From: Natronorubrum texcoconense
Lineage (GTDB): Archaea > Halobacteriota > Halobacteria > Halobacteriales > Natrialbaceae
DNA length: 64,000 nucleotides
Direction: 5' to 3'
Assembly (NCBI RefSeq): GCF_900100335.1
Contig: NZ_FNFE01000004.1
Span: forward strand, 124,001 to 188,000
The translations under genes and the position numbers were made by a program. Positions 44,736 through 53,904 of the stretch are shown here, in pieces; within the stretch, counting starts at the first letter, position 1, and each line of letters starts with the position of its first letter. The notes beneath the pieces are model-generated. The model saw nothing but the letters and a program-made list of their open reading frames with translations, ran no database searches and was not told the origin of the DNA.

Positions 44736-46202
44736 TCACCGGCTCCCGTCGCGGTCGCTGACATCCCGCCAATCCGGCGCCGTGGAGTACGTACTCGAGG
44801 ACAACTCGTCGAACGCGGCGTACACCGCTTCCGAGAGTGCCGGATGCACGTGGACCGGATCGGCGACGTCGTCGACGGTTCCCGACCCGCTCTCCATCGC
44901 GACGACGACCTCCTGAATCAGCGTCGAGGCCTGCGGGCCGACGATATGGCAGCCCAGGATCTCGCCGTCGGGCCGCGCGAGCACCTTTACGAACCCGTCG
45001 CCGGCCTCGAGGATCATCCCCAGCGGCGCGGCGTCGAACGGAACCGTCGCGGACTCGTACTCGGTGCCCGCCTCCTCGAGTTCCCCTTCCGTCCGTCCCA
45101 CGCTCGCGACCTGCGGGTTGGTGAAGATGGCGTGGGGCATCGAACCGTAGTCGACCTCGCGCCCGGCGTCGTCGAGTACGTTTGCCGTGACGATTCGCGT
45201 CTCGTAGTCCGCCGCGTGTTTGAACGGCTGCTCGCCGACGATATCGCCCAGGGCCCAGACGTCGTTGCAAGTCGTCTCGAGCGTATCGCCGACCACGACG
45301 TGTTCCTGATCGTTGGTTTCGACGCCCGTGGCCTCGAGGTTCAGCGTATCCGTATTCGGCCGTCGACCGGTCGCGAGCAGGAGGGCGTCGGCCTCCAGTT
45401 CGACGGCCGCGTCGCCGCCGTCGTTGCTGTCGTCTCCGTCGCTCGCCGCGGCGGTGACGACGACCCGGTCGCCGTCCTGACTCACCTCGGCGGCCTCGAA
45501 GCCGGCGTAGACGTCGCAGTAGCGCTCGAGGGAGTCCGTCACGACCTCGCTCACGGCGTCGTCCTCGCGCGGGACGAGCGTTTCGCTGCGCCCGATCATC
45601 GTCACGTCGGTTCCCAGGGCGCCGAAGAAGTAGCCCAGTTCCGCGCCGATGTAGCCGCCGCCGACGATCACGAGCGAGTCGGGTTGGTCGTCCAGAAAGA
45701 GCGCGTCGTCGCTCGTGAGGAAGTCGGCGTCCTCGAGGCCGTCGATCGGCGGGATCATCGGCCGACCCCCGACCGCGAGGACGACGGTTTCGCCCCGAAT
45801 CTCGACGCTGTCGGCGTCGCGCTCGCTCGGATTGACCTCGAGCGTGCGCTCGTCGACGAACCGGCCCTCGCCGCGATAGAGCGTGGGGTTCTCGCTCTCC
45901 TCGAGGCTCGACTCCTGGTTCTCAGCCTTCTCGTAGACCGTGTCGTGAATCGACGACGTGATCTCGCCGTAGTCGACGTCCTCGATTTCGGCCGCGATAC
46001 CGAACTCCGGCGCGCGTCGGATCTCCTCGACGACGTCGGCGCGGTGAATTAACGCCTTCGAGGGGATACAGCCGCGCGTGATGCAGGCCCCGCCAAGCGG
46101 GCCGCGTTCGACGATGGCGGCCTCGAGCCCTTCTTCTGCTGCGGCAGTCGCGACTTGGCTGCCGGATCCGCCGCCGACCACGACGATGTCGTACTCGTCC
46201 AT
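44736..46202 (-). CDS. Pyridine nucleotide-disulfide oxidoreductase (LPD/mercuric-reductase-like)
   Basis: 488 residues. DIVVVGGGSGSQVATAAAEEG binds FAD; GGACITRGCIPSKALI holds the redox disulfide C40-C45; LVIVGGGYIGAELGYFFGALG binds NAD(P)H; VHVHPALSEAVYAAF supplies the catalytic His-Glu at the C-terminus. No lipoyl partner genes are near, so dihydrolipoamide may not be the substrate. Because gshA occurs in this window, bis-gamma-glutamylcystine reductase is one candidate; the sequence cannot decide. Confidence 0.88.
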   Translation of the reverse strand: MDEYDIVVVGGGSGSQVATAAAEEGLEAAIVERGPLGGACITRGCIPSKALIHRADVVEEIRRAPEFGIAAEIEDVDYGEITSSIHDTVYEKAENQESSLEESENPTLYRGEGRFVDERTLEVNPSERDADSVEIRGETVVLAVGGRPMIPPIDGLEDADFLTSDDALFLDDQPDSLVIVGGGYIGAELGYFFGALGTDVTMIGRSETLVPREDDAVSEVVTDSLERYCDVYAGFEAAEVSQDGDRVVVTAAASDGDDSNDGGDAAVELEADALLLATGRRPNTDTLNLEATGVETNDQEHVVVGDTLETTCNDVWALGDIVGEQPFKHAADYETRIVTANVLDDAGREVDYGSMPHAIFTNPQVASVGRTEGELEEAGTEYESATVPFDAAPLGMILEAGDGFVKVLARPDGEILGCHIVGPQASTLIQEVVVAMESGSGTVDDVADPVHVHPALSEAVYAAFDELSSSTYSTAPDWRDVSDRDGSR

Positions 46203-46356
46203 AGGGCGTCTTCACCACGAACGGTGCCGTAAAACCGGCGCGTGCTCTGGCCGGTTGCACCGGTGATCGAAGCGCTAAGGGCCGACGATGAGTATTTATG
46301 AATTGAATCGGACATAACATCAACATGTTTATTCCTATACGGAGAGGGTGTATCCT

Positions 46357-46752
46357 ATGCGAACGAATCGCCGAACACTCTTAACGGCGTATGGCGGTAG
46401 TTTGGCTGCGCTTTCTGGCTGTGCCCGCTTGACTGACAGTTCGGAATTTCGCGTAGAAGTCGAATTCAACAACACCAGCGACCGTGAGCGAACCTTCCAT
46501 TTTGCATTCGAATCGTCTGATGGGGTAGAGGACTGGATTACACATACGTTGGATGGAGGTGAGGTTGAAACCCTCAGTCGGGAGTTAGCAAGCGACCACG
46601 AGTGGGGATTTCACGGTGTTAGCGATGACGAAGTACTCTCCGGCGAACTTAGAGGCGTTGAGTCCGGAGTTTGTATCCAACTACGCTTTGTTCCAGAACT
46701 GAACGGCAGTGATACTGCACAAATACACCAGGGTTCAGATGATTCCTGTTAG
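46357..46752 (+). CDS. Lower-GC Tat lipoprotein of unknown function
   Basis: 131 residues from MRTNRRTLLTAYGGSLAALSGC, a Tat signal with lipobox LSGC. The mature part resembles a small beta-sandwich (FRVEVEFNNTSDRERTFHF). Codons are clearly less GC-rich than neighbours, hinting at recent transfer. A tttattcctata box sits about 25 bp upstream. No named family. Confidence 0.65.
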   Translation: MRTNRRTLLTAYGGSLAALSGCARLTDSSEFRVEVEFNNTSDRERTFHFAFESSDGVEDWITHTLDGGEVETLSRELASDHEWGFHGVSDDEVLSGELRGVESGVCIQLRFVPELNGSDTAQIHQGSDDSC

Positions 46753-47036
46753 CTTCTAGTCAGGTCATTCGTTGCTCCCAATAATAGCATCGGCCAACTG
46801 ACTCCTGAACCCCCTTCGCCGCCGGCATCATTATCAATTTCAAGTGGAAAAATTGGAATAGAATATGTTGTACACGGTGCAGTGCCGATGAATGTGACCT
46901 GTGTGTTCTCGCGTTCGTTTTGCGGCATCTTTTCGACGTGTTTCGGCCACGCACCCACGGCTCTCAACGTCTGTCCCGTTCGCTGCTGCGTCTGGTGTGC
47001 CGATCCGCTGACTCGAGCGAGCCCACCGAGAGGCGA

Positions 47037-47258
47037 TTAGAGCCAGTCGTCGCCCGGATCGTCGTCCGTCGCCTCCCTGTACGACTCGACCGCCGCCGCG
47101 AGGTTCTCGAGGGCCTTCTCCGGCGTCGGTCCCTGACTCGAGACGCCCGTCACCTCGTCGTCGGCGATGTGAAGGCCGTGCTCGTTCTCGCGTATGGTGA
47201 CGTCCGCGTCCTCGAGGCCCTCGTACTCCGAGGGATCTACGTCTGCATCCGAACTCAT
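47037..47258 (-). CDS. HicB-like antitoxin domain protein, orphan
   Basis: 73 residues from MSSDADVDPSEYEGLEDADV. ADVTIRENEHGLHIADDEVTGVSSQGPTPEKALENLAAAVESYRE has the HicB partial RNase-H-like fold. No HicA toxin is seen on either side (the 280 bp downstream is non-coding). An orphan antitoxin or a regulator is likely. It is divergent from the TumA/TumE-like pair. Confidence 0.75.
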   Translation of the reverse strand: MSSDADVDPSEYEGLEDADVTIRENEHGLHIADDEVTGVSSQGPTPEKALENLAAAVESYREATDDDPGDDWL

Positions 47259-47360
47259 ACGCGTTCGTTGTTCGGGTCGGCGGAAATACGCATCGACGAC
47301 GAGTGAGTGGGATCGTCGCATTCGGGGTCCGTCCGGATCCGTTCAGATATTTGCGGGCAC

Positions 47361-47370
47361 ACATATATAT
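47361..47370 (+). promoter_or_regulatory. TATA box of the TumA/TumE-like operon
   Basis: acatatatat ends 20 bp before the ATG at 47390, supporting a leaderless start there. Confidence 0.65.
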
Positions 47371-47389
47371 TAGCGACCAGCACGTACCG

Positions 47390-47938
47390 ATGACCATGAC
47401 CGAGTTCGATCCAGTCCCGGATCGGGAGGCCGTCGACGACGTGCGACAGCGGTGGCGCGAGACCACCGATACGTTCGACCGTGTCTACGACACCGCACTC
47501 GGCGTAACGGAGCCGACGCCGTACGCCAAGATCGCTTCGACAGCGGACTGTTCGCCGAACGCGGCGAAAAAACACCTCGATCGCCTCGCCGAGATGGGGA
47601 TTGTACGGGCCGATCGGGACGCCCAACCGGCCCGCTACGAGCGCAACGACGGCTATCTCGAGTGGCAGGAAGCGAGTCGACTCGCTGAGGAACATACGGT
47701 CGAGGAGATCGTCGACCGCGTCGCCACGCTGGAGGATCGACGCGACGAGTACGTCGACGAATTCGGGACGACCGATCCGTCCTCGATCTCGGCGTTCGAT
47801 CACGACGACCACGATGAGATCCACACGGTGATGACGCGGCTGAGCGACTGGCACGCCCTCGAGCGAGATATTCGCCTCTACGAACTCGCGCGCCAGATCG
47901 CACAGAACGACGGCCATCTCGTCCCAACCTCGCCGTAG
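47390..47938 (+). CDS. Winged-helix DUF7342-like protein, probable antitoxin partner (TumA-like)
   Basis: 182 residues from MTMTEFDPVPDREAV. Residues 40-85 form a helix-turn-helix (TPYAKIASTADCSPNAAKKHLDRLAEMGIVRAD). A long acidic coiled coil follows. The stop is directly adjacent to the next gene's ATG, so the two are coupled. By analogy with TumE-TumA loci it would neutralise the product of the next gene and repress its own promoter. Confidence 0.7.
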   Translation: MTMTEFDPVPDREAVDDVRQRWRETTDTFDRVYDTALGVTEPTPYAKIASTADCSPNAAKKHLDRLAEMGIVRADRDAQPARYERNDGYLEWQEASRLAEEHTVEEIVDRVATLEDRRDEYVDEFGTTDPSSISAFDHDDHDEIHTVMTRLSDWHALERDIRLYELARQIAQNDGHLVPTSP

Positions 47939-48379
47939 ATGGAGGGCTCGTCCGACGACGGCCCGCCGTCGACGGGGCCACCCGATCGCCGAACACTCCG
48001 AGTACTCGAGCGTCGACTCGCAGACGATCCACTCGTTTCACGAACGGCGTTCCGTCCCGGGAGCGACGAACCGCGCGTCCTCGAGGGATACATCGATACC
48101 GAGCCATATCCACCCTCGATCGATACCGCTCGGCTCGACGTTCGGTGGTTCACGACCGGCGGTTTTACCGTTCACTACGTCGAGACGACGGTCACTGACG
48201 ACCACTGGGAGTGTCGGTGGGACAGACACCCGAACGTGCACAACGCGCGACTCCATTTCCATCGGCCGCCCGACGGAACCGACGTCGTGGATCTCGAGTT
48301 GCCGTCGCGCCACCCGATCGACGTCCTCTCGACGGTGCTGGCTGCCGTCGAAGATCGGATCGAACAGCTGTGGGACTGA
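47939..48379 (+). CDS. TumE-like (DUF6516-like) toxin candidate
   Basis: 146 residues. The core LDVRWFTTGGFTVHYVETTVTDDHWECRWDRHPNVHNARLHFHRPPDG matches the WD..PN.....H.H layout of TumE toxins. Conserved His (three in the last block) and Trp/Asp are candidates for a catalytic or nucleic-acid site. It starts on the base after the upstream stop. The assignment is by pattern only. Confidence 0.6.
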   Translation: MEGSSDDGPPSTGPPDRRTLRVLERRLADDPLVSRTAFRPGSDEPRVLEGYIDTEPYPPSIDTARLDVRWFTTGGFTVHYVETTVTDDHWECRWDRHPNVHNARLHFHRPPDGTDVVDLELPSRHPIDVLSTVLAAVEDRIEQLWD

Positions 48380-48445
48380 ATCGTGACCCGATTCCTGTCG
48401 TCCGTAGAAAAAGCCTTTAACACCGTCGCCCCGTAGTCGAAGCAA

Positions 48446-49846
48446 ATGGTACTCGACGATCTCGGCAGTTCTCTGCGGGGAACTTTAGACAAACTCCGCG
48501 GGAAGTCACGACTCAGCGAGGAGGACATCGAGGAGATCGTCAAGGAGATCCAGCGCTCCTTGCTTTCGGCCGACGTCGACGTCTCGCTCGTGATGGAGCT
48601 GTCGGACAACATCAAAGCGCGGTCGCTCGAGGAAGAGCCCCCCGCCGGCACGCCGGCGCGGGACTTCGTCCTCCGCATCGTCTACGAGGAACTGGTCGAC
48701 CTGATCGGCGAATCGACCGAACTGCCACTCGAGGAACAGACCATCCTTCTCGCCGGGCTGCAGGGGTCCGGTAAAACGACCTCCGCCGCGAAGATGGCCT
48801 GGTGGTTCTCGACGAAGGGACTGCGTCCGGCCGTGATCCAGACCGACACCTTCCGGCCCGGCGCCTACGAGCAGGCCCAGCAGATGGCCGGCCGCGCGGA
48901 AGTCGACTACTACGGGAATCCGGACAGCGAGGATCCGGTCGAAATCGCCCGGAAGGGACTCGAGGAGACCAGCGAGGCCGACGTCCACATCGTGGACACG
49001 GCGGGTCGCCACGCGCTCGAGGAGGACCTTATCGACGAGATCGAGCAGATCGAGGGCGTCGTCGAGCCCGACACCTCGCTGCTCGTGCTCGACGCCGCGA
49101 TCGGGCAAGGGGCGAAGGACCAGGCCCAGCAGTTCGACGAGTCGATCGGCATCGACGGCGTCGTTATCACGAAACTCGATGGTACGGCAAAGGGTGGGGG
49201 AGCCCTCACGGCCGTCGATCAAACCGATTCCTCGATCGCCTTCCTCGGGACCGGCGAGGAGGTCCAGGACATCGAGCGCTTCGAGCCCGACGGCTTCATC
49301 TCCCGACTGCTCGGCATGGGCGACCTCGGCCAGCTCGCAGAGCGCGTCGAGCGCGCGATGGAGCAGACCGAGATGGAAGAGGACGACTGGGACCCCGAGG
49401 ACATGTTGTCGGGTCAGTTCACTCTGAACGACATGCAAAAGCAGATGGAGGCGATGAACAACATGGGGCCGCTCGACCAAGTGATGGACATGATCCCCGG
49501 CTTCGGCGGCGGGATCAAGGATCAACTCCCCGACGACGCGATGGACGTCACCCAGGAGCGGATGCACACCTTCAGCGTCATCATGGACTCGATGACCGAC
49601 GCCGAAAAGGAGTACCCCAAGGCCATCGGCGCGAGCCAGATCGAACGCATCGCCCGCGGCTCGGGCACCGAGGAGGAGAACGTCCGAGAACTGCTCCAGC
49701 AGTACAAGATGATGGAGAAGACGATCAAGCAGTTCCAGGGCATGGGTTCGGAAAAGGAGATGCAGCGGATGATGAAGCAGATGCAACAGGGCGGCGGCGG
49801 TGGCGGCGGTGGCGGCGGGATGGGCGGCATGGGTCCGTTCGGATAG
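48446..49846 (+). CDS. srp54: Signal recognition particle protein SRP54
   Basis: 466 residues. N domain 1-90; G domain with [39 protein letters not shown] and [11 protein letters not shown]; Met-rich M domain from 305 ([19 protein letters not shown]). It ends in a Gly-rich tail (GGGGGGGGGG). GTPase that binds signal sequences with 7S RNA and docks on FtsY (27611). Confidence 0.97.
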   Translation: MVLDDLGSSLRGTLDKLRGKSRLSEEDIEEIVKEIQRSLLSADVDVSLVMELSDNIKARSLEEEPPAGTPARDFVLRIVYEELVDLIGESTELPLEEQTILLAGLQGSGKTTSAAKMAWWFSTKGLRPAVIQTDTFRPGAYEQAQQMAGRAEVDYYGNPDSEDPVEIARKGLEETSEADVHIVDTAGRHALEEDLIDEIEQIEGVVEPDTSLLVLDAAIGQGAKDQAQQFDESIGIDGVVITKLDGTAKGGGALTAVDQTDSSIAFLGTGEEVQDIERFEPDGFISRLLGMGDLGQLAERVERAMEQTEMEEDDWDPEDMLSGQFTLNDMQKQMEAMNNMGPLDQVMDMIPGFGGGIKDQLPDDAMDVTQERMHTFSVIMDSMTDAEKEYPKAIGASQIERIARGSGTEEENVRELLQQYKMMEKTIKQFQGMGSEKEMQRMMKQMQQGGGGGGGGGGMGGMGPFG

Positions 49847-49961
49847 CCGTTTCGACGCAACTCTGCCCGTAGACGCGGCTTCTCGCTATCGTTCCCGGCT
49901 CGTTTTGATTGACGCGTTTGCCACTACGTTCATAGGTCTCTAGACGAATCTCTGCGTATCA

Positions 49962-50933
49962 ATGAACCGTCGACAGTATCTCACGCGGGCTGGGGCCGGC
50001 ACGCTGGCGCTGCCTGCACTCGCCGGTTGTCTCGACGATCTCTCTCGCAGCGAGTCGACTACCAGCGCCGAGGACCGGACCGGCGAACGCGAACTCAGCC
50101 GAGCGGCTGGAACGCTGAACGAAGCTGCGCTCGCGCTGGATATCGAGGACGGCGGGGTGGACGACTCCGAGGACGTCGAGTTCGACCCGGACGAGCCTAC
50201 CGGGCTGATCGACGACGCACGAGGTCACCTCGAGACCGCCGCGGCCGAACTGGACGACGACCGCGCGCTCGACATCGAGACGCTGGAAACGTATGCGGAC
50301 ATCCTCGAGGCGCTAGTCGTCGTGACCGAGACGATCACCGACGAAAACCTCGAGTCGGACGCCGACGCAGTCTTCGACGGCACCGTCGATGACGGCGACC
50401 TCGAGGATGCTACCGAAACCGTCGACCGATGGATGGACGAACTCGAGTCCGCTGAGGCGCGCCACGGCGGGGCCGTCAGCGACTACGAGGCGCTCGATGG
50501 CGATCGATTCGAGGAGCTGGCGCGGATCGATCCCGCGGATCTCGGGGACGGTATCGAGTCGCTCGGCGGCGTCCTCGGTTCGCTCGTGACGCTCGTCGAT
50601 GGCTTCGATTCGATGCTCGTCGGGCACGCGGCGCTCGAGGACGGGCAGGAGTCCGTCGAGAACGACGAGTACGAGCGGGCGAAGGCCGCGTTCGGCGACG
50701 CGGAGTCGGCCTTCGAAACGGCGCGGAAGACGTTCGACGGGGCCGAAGACTCGCCGGCCAGACTGGACGATCAGTTCGAGACGGCACGCTGTCAGAGCGG
50801 CCATCTGGCGGCTGCAGCCGAGGCGTTCGGGGAGGCAGCGGCCGCGGCGGAGTCCGGTGATCTCCTCACGGCGAATCAGCGCGAGCGGGAGGCCGAACGA
50901 TCGCTCGAGGCCGCCGACGACTGTACGGAGTAG
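49962..50933 (+). CDS. Tat lipoprotein, helical, haloarchaeal
   Basis: 323 residues. MNRRQYLTRAGAGTLALPALAGC is a Tat signal with lipobox LAGC. The mature protein is almost all acidic helices with four or five heptad-like stretches (LEAADDCTE end). Two Cys lie near the C-terminus. No known family. Likely an extracellular structural or binding protein. Confidence 0.7.
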   Translation: MNRRQYLTRAGAGTLALPALAGCLDDLSRSESTTSAEDRTGERELSRAAGTLNEAALALDIEDGGVDDSEDVEFDPDEPTGLIDDARGHLETAAAELDDDRALDIETLETYADILEALVVVTETITDENLESDADAVFDGTVDDGDLEDATETVDRWMDELESAEARHGGAVSDYEALDGDRFEELARIDPADLGDGIESLGGVLGSLVTLVDGFDSMLVGHAALEDGQESVENDEYERAKAAFGDAESAFETARKTFDGAEDSPARLDDQFETARCQSGHLAAAAEAFGEAAAAAESGDLLTANQREREAERSLEAADDCTE

Positions 50934-50969
50934 CCGATCGAGGCGCTCTTACCAGCAACCTCTCCTTCG

Positions 50970-51923
50970 TCAGTCGGCAGTTGCCGCGTCGCCCTCGAGT
51001 GCGACGTCCGGCGGCAGCTCGTCGATGAGGACGACGGCATCGCCCTCGAGCACCGTCGTCTCGTCGCCGTCGGAGACGGTCGTTTCGATCCGGTACTTGC
51101 CGTCGCCGAGGTCGTCGACGATTTCACAGGTGGCCGTCACCCGTTCGCCGATCGATAGCGGGGCGAGGAAGCTACTTTCCTGGGAGAGATAGATCGTCAG
51201 TCCGGGCAGGCGGGCGAGTGCCGCACTGATCAGGCCGTTCGCGAGGATTCCGTGGACGATCCGCTCGCCGAACCGGGTCTCGGCGGCGTAGGCCTCATCG
51301 AGGTGGACGCGGTTCGTGTCGCCGGTGATCTCGGCGAACGCCTCGACGTCGTCGTCCGAAATCGCCTTCGAGAAGCGGGCGACGTCGCCGACGGACACGG
51401 TGGACTCGTCCTCGCCGCGGTACTCGAACTCCCAGTCGTCGCGTTCGTACAGGGTGTCGGTCCGGACCTGTCGTCGAGGGTGATGGCGCTCGAGACCGCC
51501 CGTTCGGTGTGCGAGGTGGGGGACGTAGTAGGACAGTTCCGTCGTCGTGAGGATGCCGACGAGCGTGCCGGATTCGTCGCTTTCGTCACCCGAATCGTCA
51601 CGTTCGACGACCGGCAGGTGCTCGAGTCCGTTCCCGCGCAGGACGCCCACGGCGTCGACGATGGAGATGTCGGGTGCGATCGTCTCGAGCGGGGACGCCA
51701 TCACGGTCTCGAGGTCGACGCCGCTGAGGTCGGCCCGCTCACAGAGGTGGCTCGCGAAGTCGCCCTCGGTGACGATCCCCACGGGTACGCCGTCGCGAAC
51801 GACGACGACTGAACTGACATGTTCGTCTCGCATCAGGGTCGCAGCGTGGCTCGCGCTCGCGTCGGGCGGAGCGGTGACGACGTCGGTAACCATAATTTCG
51901 GAGACGGCGATCGTATCGTGCAT
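50970..51923 (-). CDS. CBS-CBS-MaoC fusion protein
   Basis: 317 residues. Two CBS repeats occupy about 1-130 (VSSVVVVRDGVPVGIVTEGD, GLEHLPVVE, GTLVGILTTTELS). A MaoC hot-dog domain follows (about 175-312), with SDDDVEAFAEITGDTNRVHLDEAYA giving the catalytic Asp and His of R-specific enoyl-CoA hydratases. CBS pairs sense adenine nucleotides, so hydratase activity is likely regulated by cell energy. No other fatty-acid gene is adjacent. Confidence 0.9.
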   Translation of the reverse strand: MHDTIAVSEIMVTDVVTAPPDASASHAATLMRDEHVSSVVVVRDGVPVGIVTEGDFASHLCERADLSGVDLETVMASPLETIAPDISIVDAVGVLRGNGLEHLPVVERDDSGDESDESGTLVGILTTTELSYYVPHLAHRTGGLERHHPRRQVRTDTLYERDDWEFEYRGEDESTVSVGDVARFSKAISDDDVEAFAEITGDTNRVHLDEAYAAETRFGERIVHGILANGLISAALARLPGLTIYLSQESSFLAPLSIGERVTATCEIVDDLGDGKYRIETTVSDGDETTVLEGDAVVLIDELPPDVALEGDAATAD

Positions 51924-52033
51924 CCCGTCGACGTACGTGTCGCTTCCCTTTCACTGCTGGCCCTGCCGGTGACTCGTGTCGTGACGTCGCTCGAAGCGCG
52001 GAAAATCGGTTCGGCTCCCGGAACGTGGTGCGC

Positions 52034-52447
52034 TCAGTCCTCGATCGGCCGGCCGTCTTCCGTCGGCGGTGCGACGTGGTCGACGTACTCCTCGAGCGTC
52101 GGCGCTTCGACCCGGACCCGGACGGCAATCTCGCCGAGTTCGGCGGGGTCGCCCACCGAGAAGTTGACGCGGTCCTCGAAGGCCGCCTGTTTCTTGAGCG
52201 CGAAGCTGAAGGTGTCGCCCTCCCGGTTCGCGAAGAACTCGCCGCGAGCGGTGTCTAAAATCTCCTGTCGGTGCAGCAGTTCCGAGAAGTGATCCATCGC
52301 GTGCGCTTCACCCCTGATCTCGCCGAACTCCTCCTCGAGATCGGCGTTCGGGAAGATGTTCGCGACGGCGTCGGCGACGCGGCTGGTAACTTCGGTGTCG
52401 TAGACCGGCGCCGTGATCTCGACGTCGACGCGGTAGATATCGGTCAT
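52034..52447 (-). CDS. UPF0201 RNA-binding-like protein
   Basis: 137 residues: VDVEITAPVYDTEVTSRVADAVANIFPNADLE and RQEILDTARGEFFANR match UPF0201, a small fold related to L5-like RNA-binding proteins. Overlaps the UPF0200 gene by four bases (ATGA); the pair is a conserved archaeal operon. Function unknown. Confidence 0.85.
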   Translation of the reverse strand: MTDIYRVDVEITAPVYDTEVTSRVADAVANIFPNADLEEEFGEIRGEAHAMDHFSELLHRQEILDTARGEFFANREGDTFSFALKKQAAFEDRVNFSVGDPAELGEIAVRVRVEAPTLEEYVDHVAPPTEDGRPIED

Positions 52448-53040
52448 GGTTGGTGGACCTCCGTGTTGCTCCCCGTAGTGGCTTCGGAATCGGTCGTCCC
52501 CCGCTCGATGATCGACTGGATTCGGTCGTGAAACGCCTCGAGCGTGGCCGTGTTCTCGACGACGACGTCGGCTCGCTCCATCGCGTCGTCCATCCCGAAG
52601 CCGCGCTCGCGCTCGTCGCGGGCGGCGAGTCCCTCCCCGCCCTCGTCCTCACCGACGTCGCGGCCGCGGTCGTCGATTCGCTCGGCTCTGACCTCGAACG
52701 GCGCTTCGATACTGACCAGCGTGAAGGTGCTCCCGAAGCGCTCCTCGAAGGCGTCGACCTCGGTGCCGGAGCGAATGCCGTCGACGAGGACGGTGTCGTG
52801 ATCCTCGAGGCGGTCCTCGATCATCGGCAGCGAGCGCTCGGCGATCGCCGCCGGTCCGTTTTCCTCGCGCAGCGCCTGGGCGACCGTGCCGTGATCTTTC
52901 GCCGGGTCGAGCCCGCGGTCGGCGGTCTCCTGGCGGACGACGTCGCCCATCGTCACGACCGGGATTCCGTTCTCGCGTGCGACGGTGGCGGCCTCGCCCT
53001 TGCCGCTGCCGGGAAGCCCCACCGTTCCGATGACGTGCAT
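52444..53040 (-). CDS. UPF0200 P-loop kinase-like protein
   Basis: 198 residues. IGTVGLPGSGKGEAATVARENG holds the P-loop; VLVDGIRSGTEVDAFEERFG and DERERGFGMDDAMERADVVVEN fit the nucleoside-kinase fold. It is sometimes annotated as dephospho-CoA kinase-like or adenylate-kinase-like, but archaeal DPCK is a different family. Coupled to UPF0201. Confidence 0.85.
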   Translation of the reverse strand: MHVIGTVGLPGSGKGEAATVARENGIPVVTMGDVVRQETADRGLDPAKDHGTVAQALREENGPAAIAERSLPMIEDRLEDHDTVLVDGIRSGTEVDAFEERFGSTFTLVSIEAPFEVRAERIDDRGRDVGEDEGGEGLAARDERERGFGMDDAMERADVVVENTATLEAFHDRIQSIIERGTTDSEATTGSNTEVHQP

Positions 53041-53406
53041 CGAGGGGAGATACAGGCGAGGCTCGCATAAGGGCTGTGTTCGTCGGCCGGCGGGACTCGC
53101 CGCGTCACCCTATCCGATGATCGCAGTTGCAGTTACCGAAACGCCGGGCCCCGCTGGCGTGTCGCCTCGAATTCTCGAGGGGGCTTCACCGAGCCGCTGT
53201 GATCGGTTCCGTCGCGAATCGTCGTCCGGTTAATCTCGGCGTAGCGTTCGTCCACCGGTCTGTTGTACGGCTCGAAACAGCGGCGATAGCTGCAACCGTT
53301 TCCTGTCGAGACGGTAAAAATCGCCAATCCGTTTGAATCCGAGACCATCCTCCTCAACGGACTCTCCCCATTATTTGCCAATCGGACATCGGCTCAGGTG
53401 CGTACC
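53041..53406. other. 366-bp intergenic region, no gene seen
   Basis: No reading frame with haloarchaeal character. It separates the UPF0200 start from the acidic-repeat lipoprotein. A TATA-like ccattatttgcc lies near 53370, about 35 bp before the next ATG. Nothing else notable. Confidence 0.4.
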
Positions 53407-53772
53407 ATGAAAGCACCAACCCTCGACAGACGACGATTCACACAGGCACTCGGCGTCGGTATCGTCGCCGCCGTAGCAGGCTGTGCGGACGACGACGAAG
53501 AGGACCCTGAAAACGGCGACGAGATGGACGATGGGCTGGACGACGACGAGAACGGCCTCGAAGACGACGAGAACGGTCTCGACGACGATGAGGACGACGA
53601 GAACGGTCTCGACGACGATGAGGACGACGAGAACGGCCTCGACGACGACGAGGATGACGAAAACGGCCTCGACGACGACGAAGACGACGAAAACGGCCTC
53701 GACGACGACGAGGACGACGAGAACGGCCTCGACGACGACGAGGACGACGACCTGGGTGACGAAGACGCGTAA
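53407..53772 (+). CDS. Tat lipoprotein with acidic decapeptide repeats
   Basis: 121 residues. DRRRFTQALGVGIVAAVAGC is a Tat signal with lipobox VAGC (C26). The mature part contains six exact copies of ENGLDDDEDD plus degenerate ones, with almost no other residues. A lipid-anchored polyanion outside the cell, perhaps binding cations or acting as a spacer. The 30-bp DNA period may vary in copy number between strains. Confidence 0.75.
   Translation: MKAPTLDRRRFTQALGVGIVAAVAGCADDDEEDPENGDEMDDGLDDDENGLEDDENGLDDDEDDENGLDDDEDDENGLDDDEDDENGLDDDEDDENGLDDDEDDENGLDDDEDDDLGDEDA
53569..53748 (+). repeat. Six-copy 30-bp minisatellite
   Basis: The unit starts at GAGAACGG at 53569, 53599, 53629, 53659, 53689 and 53719, exactly 30 bp apart, with only synonymous differences. 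It encodes ENGLDDDEDD. Synonymous variation but no amino-acid change points to selection on the peptide. Confidence 0.85.
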
Positions 53773-53904
53773 ACACGCTGTTCGACGGTCTGGCCTGACG
53801 CCCACTCTTTTTCGAGCGTGATGTCGTATTGTGAGTTACCTCACCCGCGAAACCGTCGGTTCACACGTTGACGGCGGAGATACTACCACCGACGGACGGC
53901 AGTC

